Shown piece after piece: positions 17,171 to 26,547 of a stretch of 64,000 nucleotides of DNA. The notes beneath the pieces were generated by a model. That model was not told the origin of the DNA and searched no databases. It saw only the letters and a program-made list of their open reading frames with translations. A program made the translations under genes and the position numbers. This stretch comes from Shewanella vesiculosa (GTDB lineage Bacteria; Pseudomonadota; Gammaproteobacteria; Enterobacterales; Shewanellaceae), in assembly GCF_021560015.1 (NCBI RefSeq), contig NZ_CP073588.1, positions 1,488,001 to 1,552,000 on the forward strand, in the 5' to 3' direction. The stretch's first letter is position 1; each line of letters starts with the position of its first letter.

Positions 17171-18067
17171 ATGCAAAATCGATTTTTAGAGAGCATTACT
17201 CAACTAGACAAGCCTTTGGCTACCGCACTTGTGCCAATACTTCATGAGCAATTTTGTGGTCATATTGATGCGATTCAATTTGCTGAGCTTGTAAAAGCAA
17301 GCGGCAAACCAGAACAACAAGTGCTAATGGATTTATTACCTATTGCAGCTGCACTGGCTAACCCTCCTATCAGCGAATTCTACGTAGGCGCTATCGCAAA
17401 AGGTGCCAGTGGCGACTTGTACATGGGGGCTAATTTAGAATTACCCGGAGAAGCGCTATTTCACAGTGTACACGCTGAACAAAGTGCAATCAGCCACGCT
17501 TGGCTGGCCGGTGAAACAGAAATTGTTGATATTATTGTCAACTTCAGCCCTTGTGGCCACTGCCGCCAATTTATGAATGAACTAGTCAATGGCAGTAAGA
17601 TTAGAATTCATTTGCCAGAGCAAGAAACTAAAACATTAGCACACTATTTGCCTTATGCGTTTGGCCCTGCTGACTTAGATGTCACCATGCCGCTATTAAG
17701 TAAACGTCAGCAAGAGTTTAATTGTGATTCTGATGACCCAATGATCATTGAAGCCATTGATCAAATGGGCCTAAGCTATGCGCCATACACCAACAATAAC
17801 GCCGCTGTAGTTCTTGAAACCAAGGATGGCGCCACTTTCTGTGGTCGCTATGCTGAAAGTGCAGCATTTAATCCATCAATGCAGCCGATGCAAATGGCGT
17901 TATCAAATCTGATCCGTAATAACCGCCAATATAGCGAGATTAAGCGTGCTGTATTAGTTGAATCATCGGTAGGGAAAATCACTTTAGTGGGTGCTGCAAT
18001 GGATGCTCTACATGCCATAGCCCCAATTGAACTACAACACATGGTTGTTGAACCTTTGATAGGCTAA
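17171..18067 (+). CDS. cdd: Cytidine deaminase
   Basis: This zinc enzyme converts cytidine and deoxycytidine to uridine and deoxyuridine in pyrimidine salvage. I start at ATG 17171 ([17 protein letters not shown]), which has AAGGATAAGGG before it. The frame also opens at GTG 17126, overlapping the sbcB stop, but that adds 15 residues not typical of the family. The 298-residue product has the two-domain layout of the E. coli-type dimeric enzyme. The catalytic part shows HAEQSAIS (His ligand and Glu) and PCGHCRQF (two Cys ligands), and a degenerate second domain follows. It is probably cotranscribed with sbcB. Confidence 0.95.
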   Translation: MQNRFLESITQLDKPLATALVPILHEQFCGHIDAIQFAELVKASGKPEQQVLMDLLPIAAALANPPISEFYVGAIAKGASGDLYMGANLELPGEALFHSVHAEQSAISHAWLAGETEIVDIIVNFSPCGHCRQFMNELVNGSKIRIHLPEQETKTLAHYLPYAFGPADLDVTMPLLSKRQQEFNCDSDDPMIIEAIDQMGLSYAPYTNNNAAVVLETKDGATFCGRYAESAAFNPSMQPMQMALSNLIRNNRQYSEIKRAVLVESSVGKITLVGAAMDALHAIAPIELQHMVVEPLIG

Positions 18068-18097
18068 AACGCGTAAGCTTGCCATCTTAATCGGCAA

Positions 18098-18126
18098 TAA
18101 AAAGGCGCTCATATGCGCCTTTTTTA
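18098..18126 (+). terminator. Rho-independent terminator after cdd
   Basis: AAAAAGGCGC, a six-base loop and GCGCCTTTTTT form a strong stem with a U-tract 30 bases past the cdd stop. Confidence 0.9.
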
Positions 18127-18716
18127 TTGAATAAATACCACATAAAACTCAGATACAGTTGAACTTTTATGGTGAACATTTATTCGAGATAAGCGGTTCA
18201 ACACTTAATTGAGAAATGCAGCACAAGTCTTAGAGACATCGTTATAGAAACACGGTTTTTAGAGACACAGTCGCTAAATCACTCCACTCCTGATAAAAAT
18301 TTCTTCTATCAAATAAGCAAGATTATTTAACCGCCGCTTGCGGCAGTATTTGTGGTTACTTACTCGAGCATTATCGCTCACACTCGATGCATCATGACAC
18401 TTGGCAAACTCTGTCTGGCATCAAATTGTCACGACCTGCAGCTAAATACGTCTTAAAAGTTGAACTGCCCACAGATTAATAATGTGTTATATTTTAATAA
18501 TCTACTGCTAATAACATGCTAAACTAATTCACTTTTTAATCGCTATACCGTTAAATAGCCTCTTTTTGGCAATAGCATTTATGAGCCAATTTATGTCGCT
18601 AAATGTCTTATAATCAACAAGGTGTCGCGATGAGTAATCACAGTCAAGGTCATGTAAAAATACATGACCAACAAACATATATGCCCTTAACCAAGCAAAC
18701 GTAAAGTGAGTCACTA
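18127..18716. other. Intergenic gap before ydbH
   Basis: I see no gene in these 590 bases. Short AT-rich stretches near 18480-18540 (TGTTATATTTTAAT) could hold the promoter of the ydbH operon. Open frames here are short, on the opposite strand and without ribosome sites. Confidence 0.4.
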
Positions 18717-21700
18717 TTGCGCATTTTGACCGTTAACAAGATCTTACTCTTTGTGCTATTTTGTACAGTGGCCTTAGTGTGGATCATTTTCGAAAATGCC
18801 AAACCCATTACAGTCAAAATACTCAATAATTTACTCGCCGACAATCATATCGAAGTGCTTAACTTTGATGCCGAATATGTGTCGTTTAACCATATTTATA
18901 TTCCTAGATTAGTATTGAAAGTGGAAGACAGTCATATCGCTATCCAAGAATTTAACCTTGAGCTGCGAGATAGCCTGCAAATTCTTAAAAATCAACAAAT
19001 CAGTGCTGATGACATTATTAGTATCAAAACACACAGTGTTTATGTCGATTTAGGCGACAGTTTCTTTATTCGTCAGTCTCAACAAACAGAAGAATCGCCG
19101 GCGTCAATGCAGCTCAACTTGGCTAAATTACCCATGATTGAGTTAGGCGAGATTAACATTAAGCTGCCACTTCTGGATAAAGATGCTCCACAGCACAATA
19201 CGTTAAAAATGGACAAGCTCACATTAACTCCAGAAGGTCAGTTAAATACCTTGTGGCGCTTTAATGATTTTCCATTATTTAGTCTTGATGCCACCTTAGA
19301 TAAACAAGCGTGGCAATTTAATACGCTGGTTGATTTGGGCTTAAGTTATCAGGGGCTTGAGTCATTAGATCAATATTTACATTTATTAAACAGCAAGCAG
19401 AAGTCACAACAAGCACAAGCTAATAATATGCTTAATGGCTTACAGCAACAGTTATCACAAATACTGCAACCCATCCGTCAGCAACAACTCACAGTGAAAG
19501 GCCAGTGGACAGCCCATAGTAAAGTTGACTTAATGAGCGGTGAGATCAGCAGCCAACAATCAATTGATGGACTATCCTTGCACTCTCCACTGTGGCCAAG
19601 TGTATATTTTGCGCCGCAGCAGCCAATTAAATTAATGCTAAATATGGGTAACTACCCAATATCAACAACCTTAACCGACAACAAAACCACTAACGCGTTC
19701 GCGATTAAACTCAACATAGCGCCCATTAACTATCAACTGTCACCAACAGAACAAGACAGAAATAAGCTGATTAGATTATTTGCCGGTGATCATGATAATC
19801 AAATAATACATGCTATTGATCAACTTACGCCTAAGTTGGCTTCTCAGCAGGCCCATATTGATGTGCACATGGACTCCCCTATCGAAGCGGTTATTCCCTT
19901 ACAAAATGATATGTTACCGTTACAAATAACACTGCCGGACTTGAAGCTGAGCATTGAGGGATTACTACTGCAAAGTCAGCTAACCTTGGCCCATACCACA
20001 TTGAATACTCACCAACAATTTAGCAGTGATTTTGACTTGGATATGGCTTTATCATCGCATGCCGCCATAAACCAAACCGAACAACAGCAAGCAGTAACAC
20101 TCGCCACTGACGACACTCGGATAACAGATCCCATAACTGGCACAAATCAAAAGGCGGCCTTGCAAGCATCGCCTTCAGCTCCAAGTACTATTGATATTAA
20201 AGCTTTATTTCCGCAAATTGCTTTAGATCAGCTGTTATTGTCAGAGGCTAAACTACACTTAGTCGGTAAAATATCGCAACAACAAGATCAACTCGCGCTA
20301 TCGTTAGATTCAAGCTCTAGCTTTGCCATTAATCACAGTAGTATTTCACGCAGTGTAACCAGTGAGAATCAGCAGCAAACTAAACAAACCCAAACAACGT
20401 CGGCGCAATGGGAGACATTTGGGCTTACGGTCAATGACACCTCTACCATAGTGTTCAAAGCAGACACGACTCAAATTGATCTGGCCCCTTTCAAGATTCA
20501 AATTGGTCAGCTTATTGGCCAGCAAGCAACGCATGCAGGCAAAAACGCATTATCGACCATAGAGGGAGTGATTAATAAAGCTGAGGTGGCGTTTAACCAA
20601 AAGTTATCCCTTGGATTGCATAGAGATGACTCTTTAGAAACGTCATTAGACAAGTGGTTACAAACCCCAGCGACTAACGACATAGCATGGCGTGTCAATC
20701 AACTCGATATCACCAAACAGATCGGCAACAATCGCCGCCAGCCTTTGCTTGCGCTAAACCAGTTAAATGTTATTCAACAACTTAACTTATCCAAAGGGCT
20801 ATTGATCGGTAATGAGCAATGGCAACTCGATACTCTTACCTTAAGCAGCTACCACTTGCTTAAATTTGCGGATAAGAAAAGCCCCTTATCACTAGCAGGA
20901 CAATGGACATTCGATACCGACATTGAAACCGCACTAAATACATTGCAAAAAGTCCAACCCTTGCCGAATGACTTTACTATACAGGGCCACAGTAAACTTA
21001 TTGCAGGCTTTGCCTTAAGCGAAATAGACAATAGCAGTCAATTTGAGATGAAGATTGAACAGCAGTTATCGTCTTTATCTGGCCAATGGCAAGATAAAAC
21101 ATTTAATGGCGGTGAAGTTTTTGCTCAATGCCAATTTAACTGGCAACAAACTTACGATGCGCCGAATACGGCCGCAGATGAAAAACACTTTGCTCACAGT
21201 AAGCTTGTCTGTCCACAAACGGCAATCAGTTTACAGCAAGCTAAAATCGGCTTATCGCTCACTAATTTAAATGTTAATGCCAATATTGAACTCAATAAAG
21301 ATGGCAATAAACTGCCGACCAACTGGTTACAACAGGTCACCGGATTAAGTGAGACTAACATTAATCTTACCGCCAGTGGCGACATGCTGGATGGACGTTT
21401 TCTATTACCTGAATTTGTGCTTAAACTGCATGATAAATCTTATGGATACTTGTTATTACAAGGTCTTAGTTTAGATAAGTTTTTAGAAGAACAACCCCAA
21501 GTAGGGGTTAAAGCCAATGGCTTATTTGATGGCGTACTTCCTGCTGAATTAACGGATGGCAAAGTGACAATATCCGGAGGCAAACTTGCAGCGCGTAAGC
21601 CTGGAGGATTAATTGAAGTAGCCGGAAATCCTGCCATAGATAGACTAGAATTATCTCAACCCTATCTTGGATTGGTATTTACCGCACTTGAGCATCTTAA

Positions 21701-21899
21701 CTACACTGAGTTGGCGAGCACATTTGACATGACGCCCAATGGAGATGCCGTGCTTAACTTGGGTGTTAAAGGTAACAGCCGCGGAATTGAGCGACCTGTC
21801 CACCTCAATTACACTCATCAAGAAAACCTGATTCAATTATACAAAAGCACCCAGATTGGCAATCAGCTACAAAACAAGATTGAAACAAAAATCCAATAG
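18717..21899 (+). CDS. ydbH: YdbH-type AsmA-like lipid-bridge protein
   Basis: This 1060-residue protein has one N-terminal membrane anchor (ILLFVLFCTVALVWIIF, residues 8-24) and then a long periplasmic beta-rich region. The C-terminal end (GLFDGVLPAELTDGKVTISGGKLAARKPGG...) is the conserved DctA-YdbH domain. YdbH, with TamB and YhdP, is an AsmA-like bridge carrying phospholipids between inner and outer membrane, and it works with the lipoprotein YnbE. Both partner genes follow here in the same order as in E. coli. The start is TTG 18717, chosen because the anchor begins immediately. The start codon is the least certain point. Confidence 0.85.
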   Translation: MRILTVNKILLFVLFCTVALVWIIFENAKPITVKILNNLLADNHIEVLNFDAEYVSFNHIYIPRLVLKVEDSHIAIQEFNLELRDSLQILKNQQISADDIISIKTHSVYVDLGDSFFIRQSQQTEESPASMQLNLAKLPMIELGEINIKLPLLDKDAPQHNTLKMDKLTLTPEGQLNTLWRFNDFPLFSLDATLDKQAWQFNTLVDLGLSYQGLESLDQYLHLLNSKQKSQQAQANNMLNGLQQQLSQILQPIRQQQLTVKGQWTAHSKVDLMSGEISSQQSIDGLSLHSPLWPSVYFAPQQPIKLMLNMGNYPISTTLTDNKTTNAFAIKLNIAPINYQLSPTEQDRNKLIRLFAGDHDNQIIHAIDQLTPKLASQQAHIDVHMDSPIEAVIPLQNDMLPLQITLPDLKLSIEGLLLQSQLTLAHTTLNTHQQFSSDFDLDMALSSHAAINQTEQQQAVTLATDDTRITDPITGTNQKAALQASPSAPSTIDIKALFPQIALDQLLLSEAKLHLVGKISQQQDQLALSLDSSSSFAINHSSISRSVTSENQQQTKQTQTTSAQWETFGLTVNDTSTIVFKADTTQIDLAPFKIQIGQLIGQQATHAGKNALSTIEGVINKAEVAFNQKLSLGLHRDDSLETSLDKWLQTPATNDIAWRVNQLDITKQIGNNRRQPLLALNQLNVIQQLNLSKGLLIGNEQWQLDTLTLSSYHLLKFADKKSPLSLAGQWTFDTDIETALNTLQKVQPLPNDFTIQGHSKLIAGFALSEIDNSSQFEMKIEQQLSSLSGQWQDKTFNGGEVFAQCQFNWQQTYDAPNTAADEKHFAHSKLVCPQTAISLQQAKIGLSLTNLNVNANIELNKDGNKLPTNWLQQVTGLSETNINLTASGDMLDGRFLLPEFVLKLHDKSYGYLLLQGLSLDKFLEEQPQVGVKANGLFDGVLPAELTDGKVTISGGKLAARKPGGLIEVAGNPAIDRLELSQPYLGLVFTALEHLNYTELASTFDMTPNGDAVLNLGVKGNSRGIERPVHLNYTHQENLIQLYKSTQIGNQLQNKIETKIQ

Positions 21900-21920
21900 C
21901 AGCATAAAAGGATCGTCTAC

Positions 21921-22121
21921 GTGAAATATTCATCGCTATATTTAATCAGTATCAGCACCATAATGGCATCGTTATGCCTATCAGCTTGTACGCCAACAGT
22001 AAAAATAGAACCGCCCGATAAGCCTATCGTGATTAACTTAAATGTAAAAATTGAGCATGAAATTAAAATTAGAGTGGATAAAGAACTCAATAATTTACTC
22101 GAAAATGATGAGTTATTTTAA
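21921..22121 (+). CDS. ynbE: YnbE-like outer-membrane lipoprotein
   Basis: This 66-residue lipoprotein starts at GTG 21921, 21 bases after the ydbH stop. The signal peptide ends in the lipobox LSAC, giving a mature protein that begins CTPTVKIEPPDKPI. It then has a beta strand (VINLNVKIEHEIKIRVD) of the sort that augments the YdbH sheet at the outer membrane. Length and position between ydbH and ydbL support the name. Confidence 0.85.
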   Translation: MKYSSLYLISISTIMASLCLSACTPTVKIEPPDKPIVINLNVKIEHEIKIRVDKELNNLLENDELF

Positions 22122-22136
22122 GCAGAGGTGATCAAG

Positions 22137-22469
22137 ATGAAATCAACTTTCACTTTCGCTACAGCACTATGCTTAACCAGTTTATTATGGAGTGCTAGTG
22201 CGTGGTCAATGACATTGCAAGAGGCTAAAGCAGCAAGAATAGTGGGTGAGCAACCGAATGGTTATTTAGGGTTAATTATCGACACTCCTGAGGCAAAACA
22301 GCTAGTATTATCCGTTAATGCTAAACGGAAATACTATTATCAATCGATCGCCAAACGACATAGCGTGAGCATTGATGAAGTCGCGACACTCGCGGCGCAA
22401 AAAGCCATTGAAGCAGCAGAACCCGGGCATATGATCCAAACGCCCCAAGGGCTATGGCTAAAAAAATAA
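22137..22469 (+). CDS. ydbL: YdbL, DUF1318 periplasmic protein
   Basis: I start at ATG 22137 (MKSTFTFATAL), which has AGAGG eight bases upstream. A GTG three codons earlier lacks room for a ribosome site. The 110-residue product has a signal peptide cut near SAWSM. The DUF1318 domain that follows shows AKAARIVGEQPNGYLG and ends in GHMIQTPQGLWLKK. YdbL modulates the YdbH-YnbE bridge in E. coli. The three genes lie within 40 bases of one another and form one operon. Confidence 0.85.
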   Translation: MKSTFTFATALCLTSLLWSASAWSMTLQEAKAARIVGEQPNGYLGLIIDTPEAKQLVLSVNAKRKYYYQSIAKRHSVSIDEVATLAAQKAIEAAEPGHMIQTPQGLWLKK

Positions 22470-22520
22470 CCACGATAGAAAACTATACGTGGTTATTTAT
22501 ATTTACTTAATATGACGCCA

Positions 22521-22925
22521 TTACATGGTCGCCATAGTCCAATAATCTAAGCGTTTTTGTGGTTCAGTGACAATGGATTTACAAGAATCTTTGTACTTTG
22601 CCATCAGTCCACCTAAGTTATTCGAGCCGGCTAATTTATCGATTTGTTGTTGTTTAGCGGCAATCACATCTTTTTCAACTTGCGCAGGCGCGCGATACTT
22701 TCCCGCAATAGCAACCGCATCAACTGCGGACGTTTTTAAACGGTCTCCGACTGCTTTCATTTGTGGTGCATTCATCGCACCAATCGCTTCAGAGCTAATT
22801 TGATAATAAGCTGCACATTCGATTAACTCATCAGTAAATGCCTTTTCTGCAGCATCTTCTGCACGTGCGGTCATGCTGGCGCAAAGTGCCGATACAGTAA
22901 AAATCCACATAGCAGATTTATTCAT
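22521..22925 (-). CDS. Periplasmic protein of unknown function
   Basis: This 134-residue protein has a signal peptide (MNKSAMWIFTVSALCASMTARA) and a helical mature domain. It has two cysteines far apart (ELIECAAYY and KDSCKSI) that could form a disulfide. Such small proteins of similar layout are common in Shewanella and Vibrio, but no function is known to me. It is convergent with ydbL, with a 51-base gap, and has a good ribosome site (GGGAAAGAACC before ATG). Confidence 0.75.
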   Translation of the reverse strand: MNKSAMWIFTVSALCASMTARAEDAAEKAFTDELIECAAYYQISSEAIGAMNAPQMKAVGDRLKTSAVDAVAIAGKYRAPAQVEKDVIAAKQQQIDKLAGSNNLGGLMAKYKDSCKSIVTEPQKRLDYWTMATM

Positions 22926-22963
22926 GGTTCTTTCCCTTCATGTTTAGAAATTAGTCGGTAATG

Positions 22964-23563
22964 TTAAGATTGATAATGCGTTAAACGAGATGTTAAAAAC
23001 GGTTCAACTAGAGGCCATTCGGTTTCAAGAATCGAAAACACGACCGTGTCACGAATAGTACCATCAGCTAGGATTTTATGATTGCGTAATATGCCATCTT
23101 GCTTGGCACCGAGTCGTTCAATAGCATTTCGTGAGGCGAGATTATGCCTGTGAGTTCTAAATTCAACCGCTATGGCGTCTAAGGTATTAAAAGCATAACG
23201 GAGTATTAATAACTTAGATTCGGTATTTATGGCCGTACGCTGATAGGATTTAGCATACCAAGTGTAGCCAATTTCAAGTCTGCGATTGGGTTGATCCCAA
23301 TGACAAATTCTAGTGCTACCAACAATGTTACCAGACACTTTATCACGCACGGCAAATGCAACGGCTTCACCTCGGTTTTCACAGGCTTGTGCAAACTCGA
23401 CATACGCTTTCATTCCCGAAGCATCGGGGATGTTTGTATACCATAAGGTCCACAATTCACCGTCGTTAGCAGCTAAAATTAAACCAGGAACATGCTCTAA
23501 TGATAATGGTTCTAAAATAACATGCTCGCCAATTAAGCAATCTTGTCTATTAATCCAGCTCAA
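22964..23563 (-). CDS. GNAT acetyltransferase, RimJ/RimL-like
   Basis: This 199-residue protein begins MSWINRQDCLIGEHVILEPLS. It shows the GNAT fold elements FAVRDKVSGNIVGSTRICHW and RLEIGYTWYAKSYQRTAINTESK (acetyl-CoA pocket, with QRTAIN in place of the usual QxxGxG/A). The tail RLGAKQDGILRNH...RDTVVFSILETEW is typical of RimJ/RimL-like enzymes that acetylate protein N-termini or small amines. The substrate cannot be told. It is a single gene with its own leader. Confidence 0.85.
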   Translation of the reverse strand: MSWINRQDCLIGEHVILEPLSLEHVPGLILAANDGELWTLWYTNIPDASGMKAYVEFAQACENRGEAVAFAVRDKVSGNIVGSTRICHWDQPNRRLEIGYTWYAKSYQRTAINTESKLLILRYAFNTLDAIAVEFRTHRHNLASRNAIERLGAKQDGILRNHKILADGTIRDTVVFSILETEWPLVEPFLTSRLTHYQS

Positions 23564-23728
23564 GTTAATGCTCCTGTTGTTGATAGGTTACATTACCTTA
23601 ACTGCATATAGATATACAGCCAACGGCAACAATGTTTTTATTGATATTCTAAAAACATTGTTTTCTGTTGTGACTAAAAGATTATCTTAAAAATGGCTTA
23701 TCACAGCACCAGGCTGACAGCGATATGA

Positions 23729-24352
23729 TTAAAAGCCATGATTAGCGTGACTAACCCTAAACCATCCAGCAATACTGTTGCGAGTTTTCATTGTCGGTCT
23801 CACTTCATGAGGGAAACGTTCACTTAAAAACAGCACCAAGGTTCCAATTTTAGGATTAACCACTTCTAGAGCTAAATCAGATTCATCATAAATAATCAAC
23901 TCACCACCGTCGTTTTCCTGCCAGTCAGAATTTAAGAAAAAGACTGTCGATAAAATGCGGTTTTGGCTGCCGTGCAGCGCATCGAGGTGTTTTTTATAAA
24001 ATGCCCCCGGCTCATAAACTGCGTAATGACTTTCAAAGTCAAATAGCCCCATAAACAAACGACGATTAAGGCCATCTTTAAGTTGACTCATCATCGACAA
24101 ATATTCACGGTCAATAGGGTCTTGATTGTCTAGCCAGCTAATTTTATCCGAACGAATATCAGGATTAATTTGTTGCTCAAGACCTCGACCAACGGCGGCT
24201 TGTTTAAAATCAATATCGCGCTGAGCTTGCACTTTTTCAAGCAAGGCCAGACTTACATAATCAGGAATGATATCTGATAAGAGGATATACCCTTTATCGA
24301 CTAACGCATCTGCGATCACATCCAGCATTGCTTCACTTACTTGCGAAACCAT
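23729..24352 (-). CDS. Prolyl 4-hydroxylase-like 2OG-Fe(II) oxygenase
   Basis: This protein belongs to the P4Hc family of iron- and 2-oxoglutarate-dependent oxygenases. I start at ATG 24352 (MVSQVSEAMLDVIADAL), which has GGATG upstream. The frame extends 15 codons further to a TTG, but that segment is not part of the domain. The 207-residue product keeps the iron triad HxD...H (YKKHLDAL and RFPHEVRP) and the 2OG-binding Arg in TRNSIAGWF. The substrate is unknown; in bacteria related enzymes act on proteins such as EF-Tu or ribosomal proteins. Confidence 0.85.
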   Translation of the reverse strand: MVSQVSEAMLDVIADALVDKGYILLSDIIPDYVSLALLEKVQAQRDIDFKQAAVGRGLEQQINPDIRSDKISWLDNQDPIDREYLSMMSQLKDGLNRRLFMGLFDFESHYAVYEPGAFYKKHLDALHGSQNRILSTVFFLNSDWQENDGGELIIYDESDLALEVVNPKIGTLVLFLSERFPHEVRPTMKTRNSIAGWFRVSHANHGF

Positions 24353-24580
24353 ACATGCCACATCCAACAGAAAGACTACGCTTTTTACTTTACTCAAGGG
24401 CCCGGGAAGGAAATTAAGGGCCTGATTTTCGAGGGGGCGTCATTACAAGGTATGATTGCCATACCTTGGTTATTTTTGGCGATTTTATATAATAAATACG
24501 CTCTGAACAACACTTATTAAAAGCATTTAAATTCATTAACTTAATCAAACCTAACACACAACAACAGCGAACCCTAATGG

Positions 24581-26347
24581 TTAAATTTGGCTATGTGACA
24601 GTATCACCTCTGTCGAACCATCCTGATCAGCATCATCTAAGCGTTGAGACTCATAAGCAGCAACATGACTTTGGTGCATCTTTAACGCGAGATATAAGTC
24701 TGAATGAATTGTAATGCCTTCTTCTCCAGACACCATATCGGTTTGTTCAAACCAACTAATTAATTGTCGTTTACGCCCTGCCAATACCAAACTCACTCCG
24801 CGTTTACGCAATAATGCATTGATGTCGGTCAACATGGCCATCACGCTCAAATCTAAATGGGTAAAACATGGCACCGCATCGATAATCACGCACTCAATGG
24901 TTTCTTGTTGATTCTGACGAGCAAATCGTTCAAGCAGACGTCGTTTAAAGTAGGTGGCATTGAAATAGGTCAGTGGAGAATTAAATCGATAAATGAACAC
25001 ACCAGGCACAGATGCGGCTTTATCACTGCTATCAACACTACGAATTATCCCTTTGGCATCAAGCCCGAGCACTTGATCTGTTGGTCGCATGACCGTTCGT
25101 AAAAACTGAAATAATCCCAATAGCACCGCAAGGGTAATTCCGGGAATAACGCCAATAAACAAAACAGCAAAGAAAGTCGTTAAGGCCAAATAAAATGCTT
25201 GGCGATCGCGTAAACGTAATCCCCACAGCGCTTTCAGATCGATAAGATGTATTGAGGCTATCACTAACACAACGCCCAATGCTGCACTGGGAATAAACTC
25301 TAACGGCGTGGTCAAAAACACCGCCACAATGGCGATCAATACCGCCGCAATCACGGACACTAATTGAGTTTTTCCGCCATTAGCATCGTTTACAGCCGTA
25401 CGAGAATCTGCGCCACTAACGGCAAAACCTTGCGAGAGAGCAGAAGCAATATTGGCTAAGCCTAAGGCTTTAAATTCTTTATCGGCATCAATGTCATAAC
25501 CATTTTTAGCAGCAAAGCTGCGGGCGGTAAGCATCATACTGACAAAACTCACCATCGCTAAATTGAGCGCCGGCATGACTAACTCACGAGCGATACCGAT
25601 ATTAAACACTGGTGTTTGAAATGATGGCATTCCTCCTGCCACGCTTCCAATCACCGCAATATCATAGTCGGTTAAGTGGAAAAGCCACACTAAAGCGGCG
25701 CCAACAGCAATAGCAAACATCGACGCTGGCCAAGTCGGTTTAAAGCGTTTCATTGCAAAGTAGACAATTACGGTAAGGATGGCCATCAATAGCGTCGGAA
25801 TATGGGTTTGCGACAAATAGCTTGGCGCACCACCTAAGCGTTCAAGTAAGTATTTTTCATCAAAGGTAAAACCGAATATTTTCGAAAATTGGCCGACAAT
25901 AATGGTAATGGCGACACCATTGAGTAGTCCCATTAGAATAGGTTTTGATAAAAAGTCCGCTAATACACCTAATTTAAATCGACTGGCGATTAAACACCAA
26001 AAACCGGTCATCACGGTCATGGTCATCACTAATTGCCAATGTTTAAGGCTGTCGCCGGCCGCTAAAGGTGTCACTACCGCAGCAATAACCGCACAAGTTG
26101 CCGCATCGGGACCAACAATAAGTTGTCTTGAGGTGCCAAATAAAGCGTAGATGATCATAGGTAACACGCAAGAGTACAACCCCACCGCGGCATTGACTCC
26201 GGTTAATTGCGCATAAGCAATTGCCACAGGTAACGCAACCGCGGCAACAGACAAACCGGCGCGAACATCATCCTTGAGCCAGCTTCGCTCGTAACGAGAG
26301 AAAGTCTCTAAACCTGGCATAAAATCATACAAACGACTCAGTACCAC
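24581..26347 (-). CDS. SulP-family anion transporter with STAS domain
   Basis: This 588-residue inner-membrane protein has ten or more membrane segments, beginning with the SulP signature region LSVAAVALPVAIAYAQLTGVNAAVGLYSCVL. A cytoplasmic STAS domain follows at about residues 440-550 (VFIYRFNSPLTYFNATYFKRRL, then CVIIDAVPCFTHLDLSVMAML). SulP proteins carry sulfate, bicarbonate or dicarboxylates. The STAS domain regulates transport. The start is GTG 26347, with GAGG five bases upstream. No neighbour identifies the substrate, so I leave it open. Confidence 0.9.
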   Translation of the reverse strand: MVLSRLYDFMPGLETFSRYERSWLKDDVRAGLSVAAVALPVAIAYAQLTGVNAAVGLYSCVLPMIIYALFGTSRQLIVGPDAATCAVIAAVVTPLAAGDSLKHWQLVMTMTVMTGFWCLIASRFKLGVLADFLSKPILMGLLNGVAITIIVGQFSKIFGFTFDEKYLLERLGGAPSYLSQTHIPTLLMAILTVIVYFAMKRFKPTWPASMFAIAVGAALVWLFHLTDYDIAVIGSVAGGMPSFQTPVFNIGIARELVMPALNLAMVSFVSMMLTARSFAAKNGYDIDADKEFKALGLANIASALSQGFAVSGADSRTAVNDANGGKTQLVSVIAAVLIAIVAVFLTTPLEFIPSAALGVVLVIASIHLIDLKALWGLRLRDRQAFYLALTTFFAVLFIGVIPGITLAVLLGLFQFLRTVMRPTDQVLGLDAKGIIRSVDSSDKAASVPGVFIYRFNSPLTYFNATYFKRRLLERFARQNQQETIECVIIDAVPCFTHLDLSVMAMLTDINALLRKRGVSLVLAGRKRQLISWFEQTDMVSGEEGITIHSDLYLALKMHQSHVAAYESQRLDDADQDGSTEVILSHSQI

Positions 26348-26456
26348 AACAACCTCAATACTTATAATCTAGGTTGTTATCATAGTTTTATTTCAAATTA
26401 ATTACGACATATTCACCTGTGATAAATAAACATATTTCAGGATGGGACATACGCAG

Positions 26457-26490
26457 CAAAAAAAGCCGAGCATATTATGCTCGGCTTGTT
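26457..26490 (-). terminator. Rho-independent terminator of the anchor-I lipoprotein gene
   Basis: Read on the minus strand, AAGCCGAGCATA pairs with TATGCTCGGCTT and is followed by seven T. It lies 57 bases past the stop of the gene at 26548. Confidence 0.85.
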
Positions 26491-26547
26491 AGATACTCAC
26501 AATCGCAACACGGTCATTCGCTTTGGCGATAAAAAAGCATCAATGCA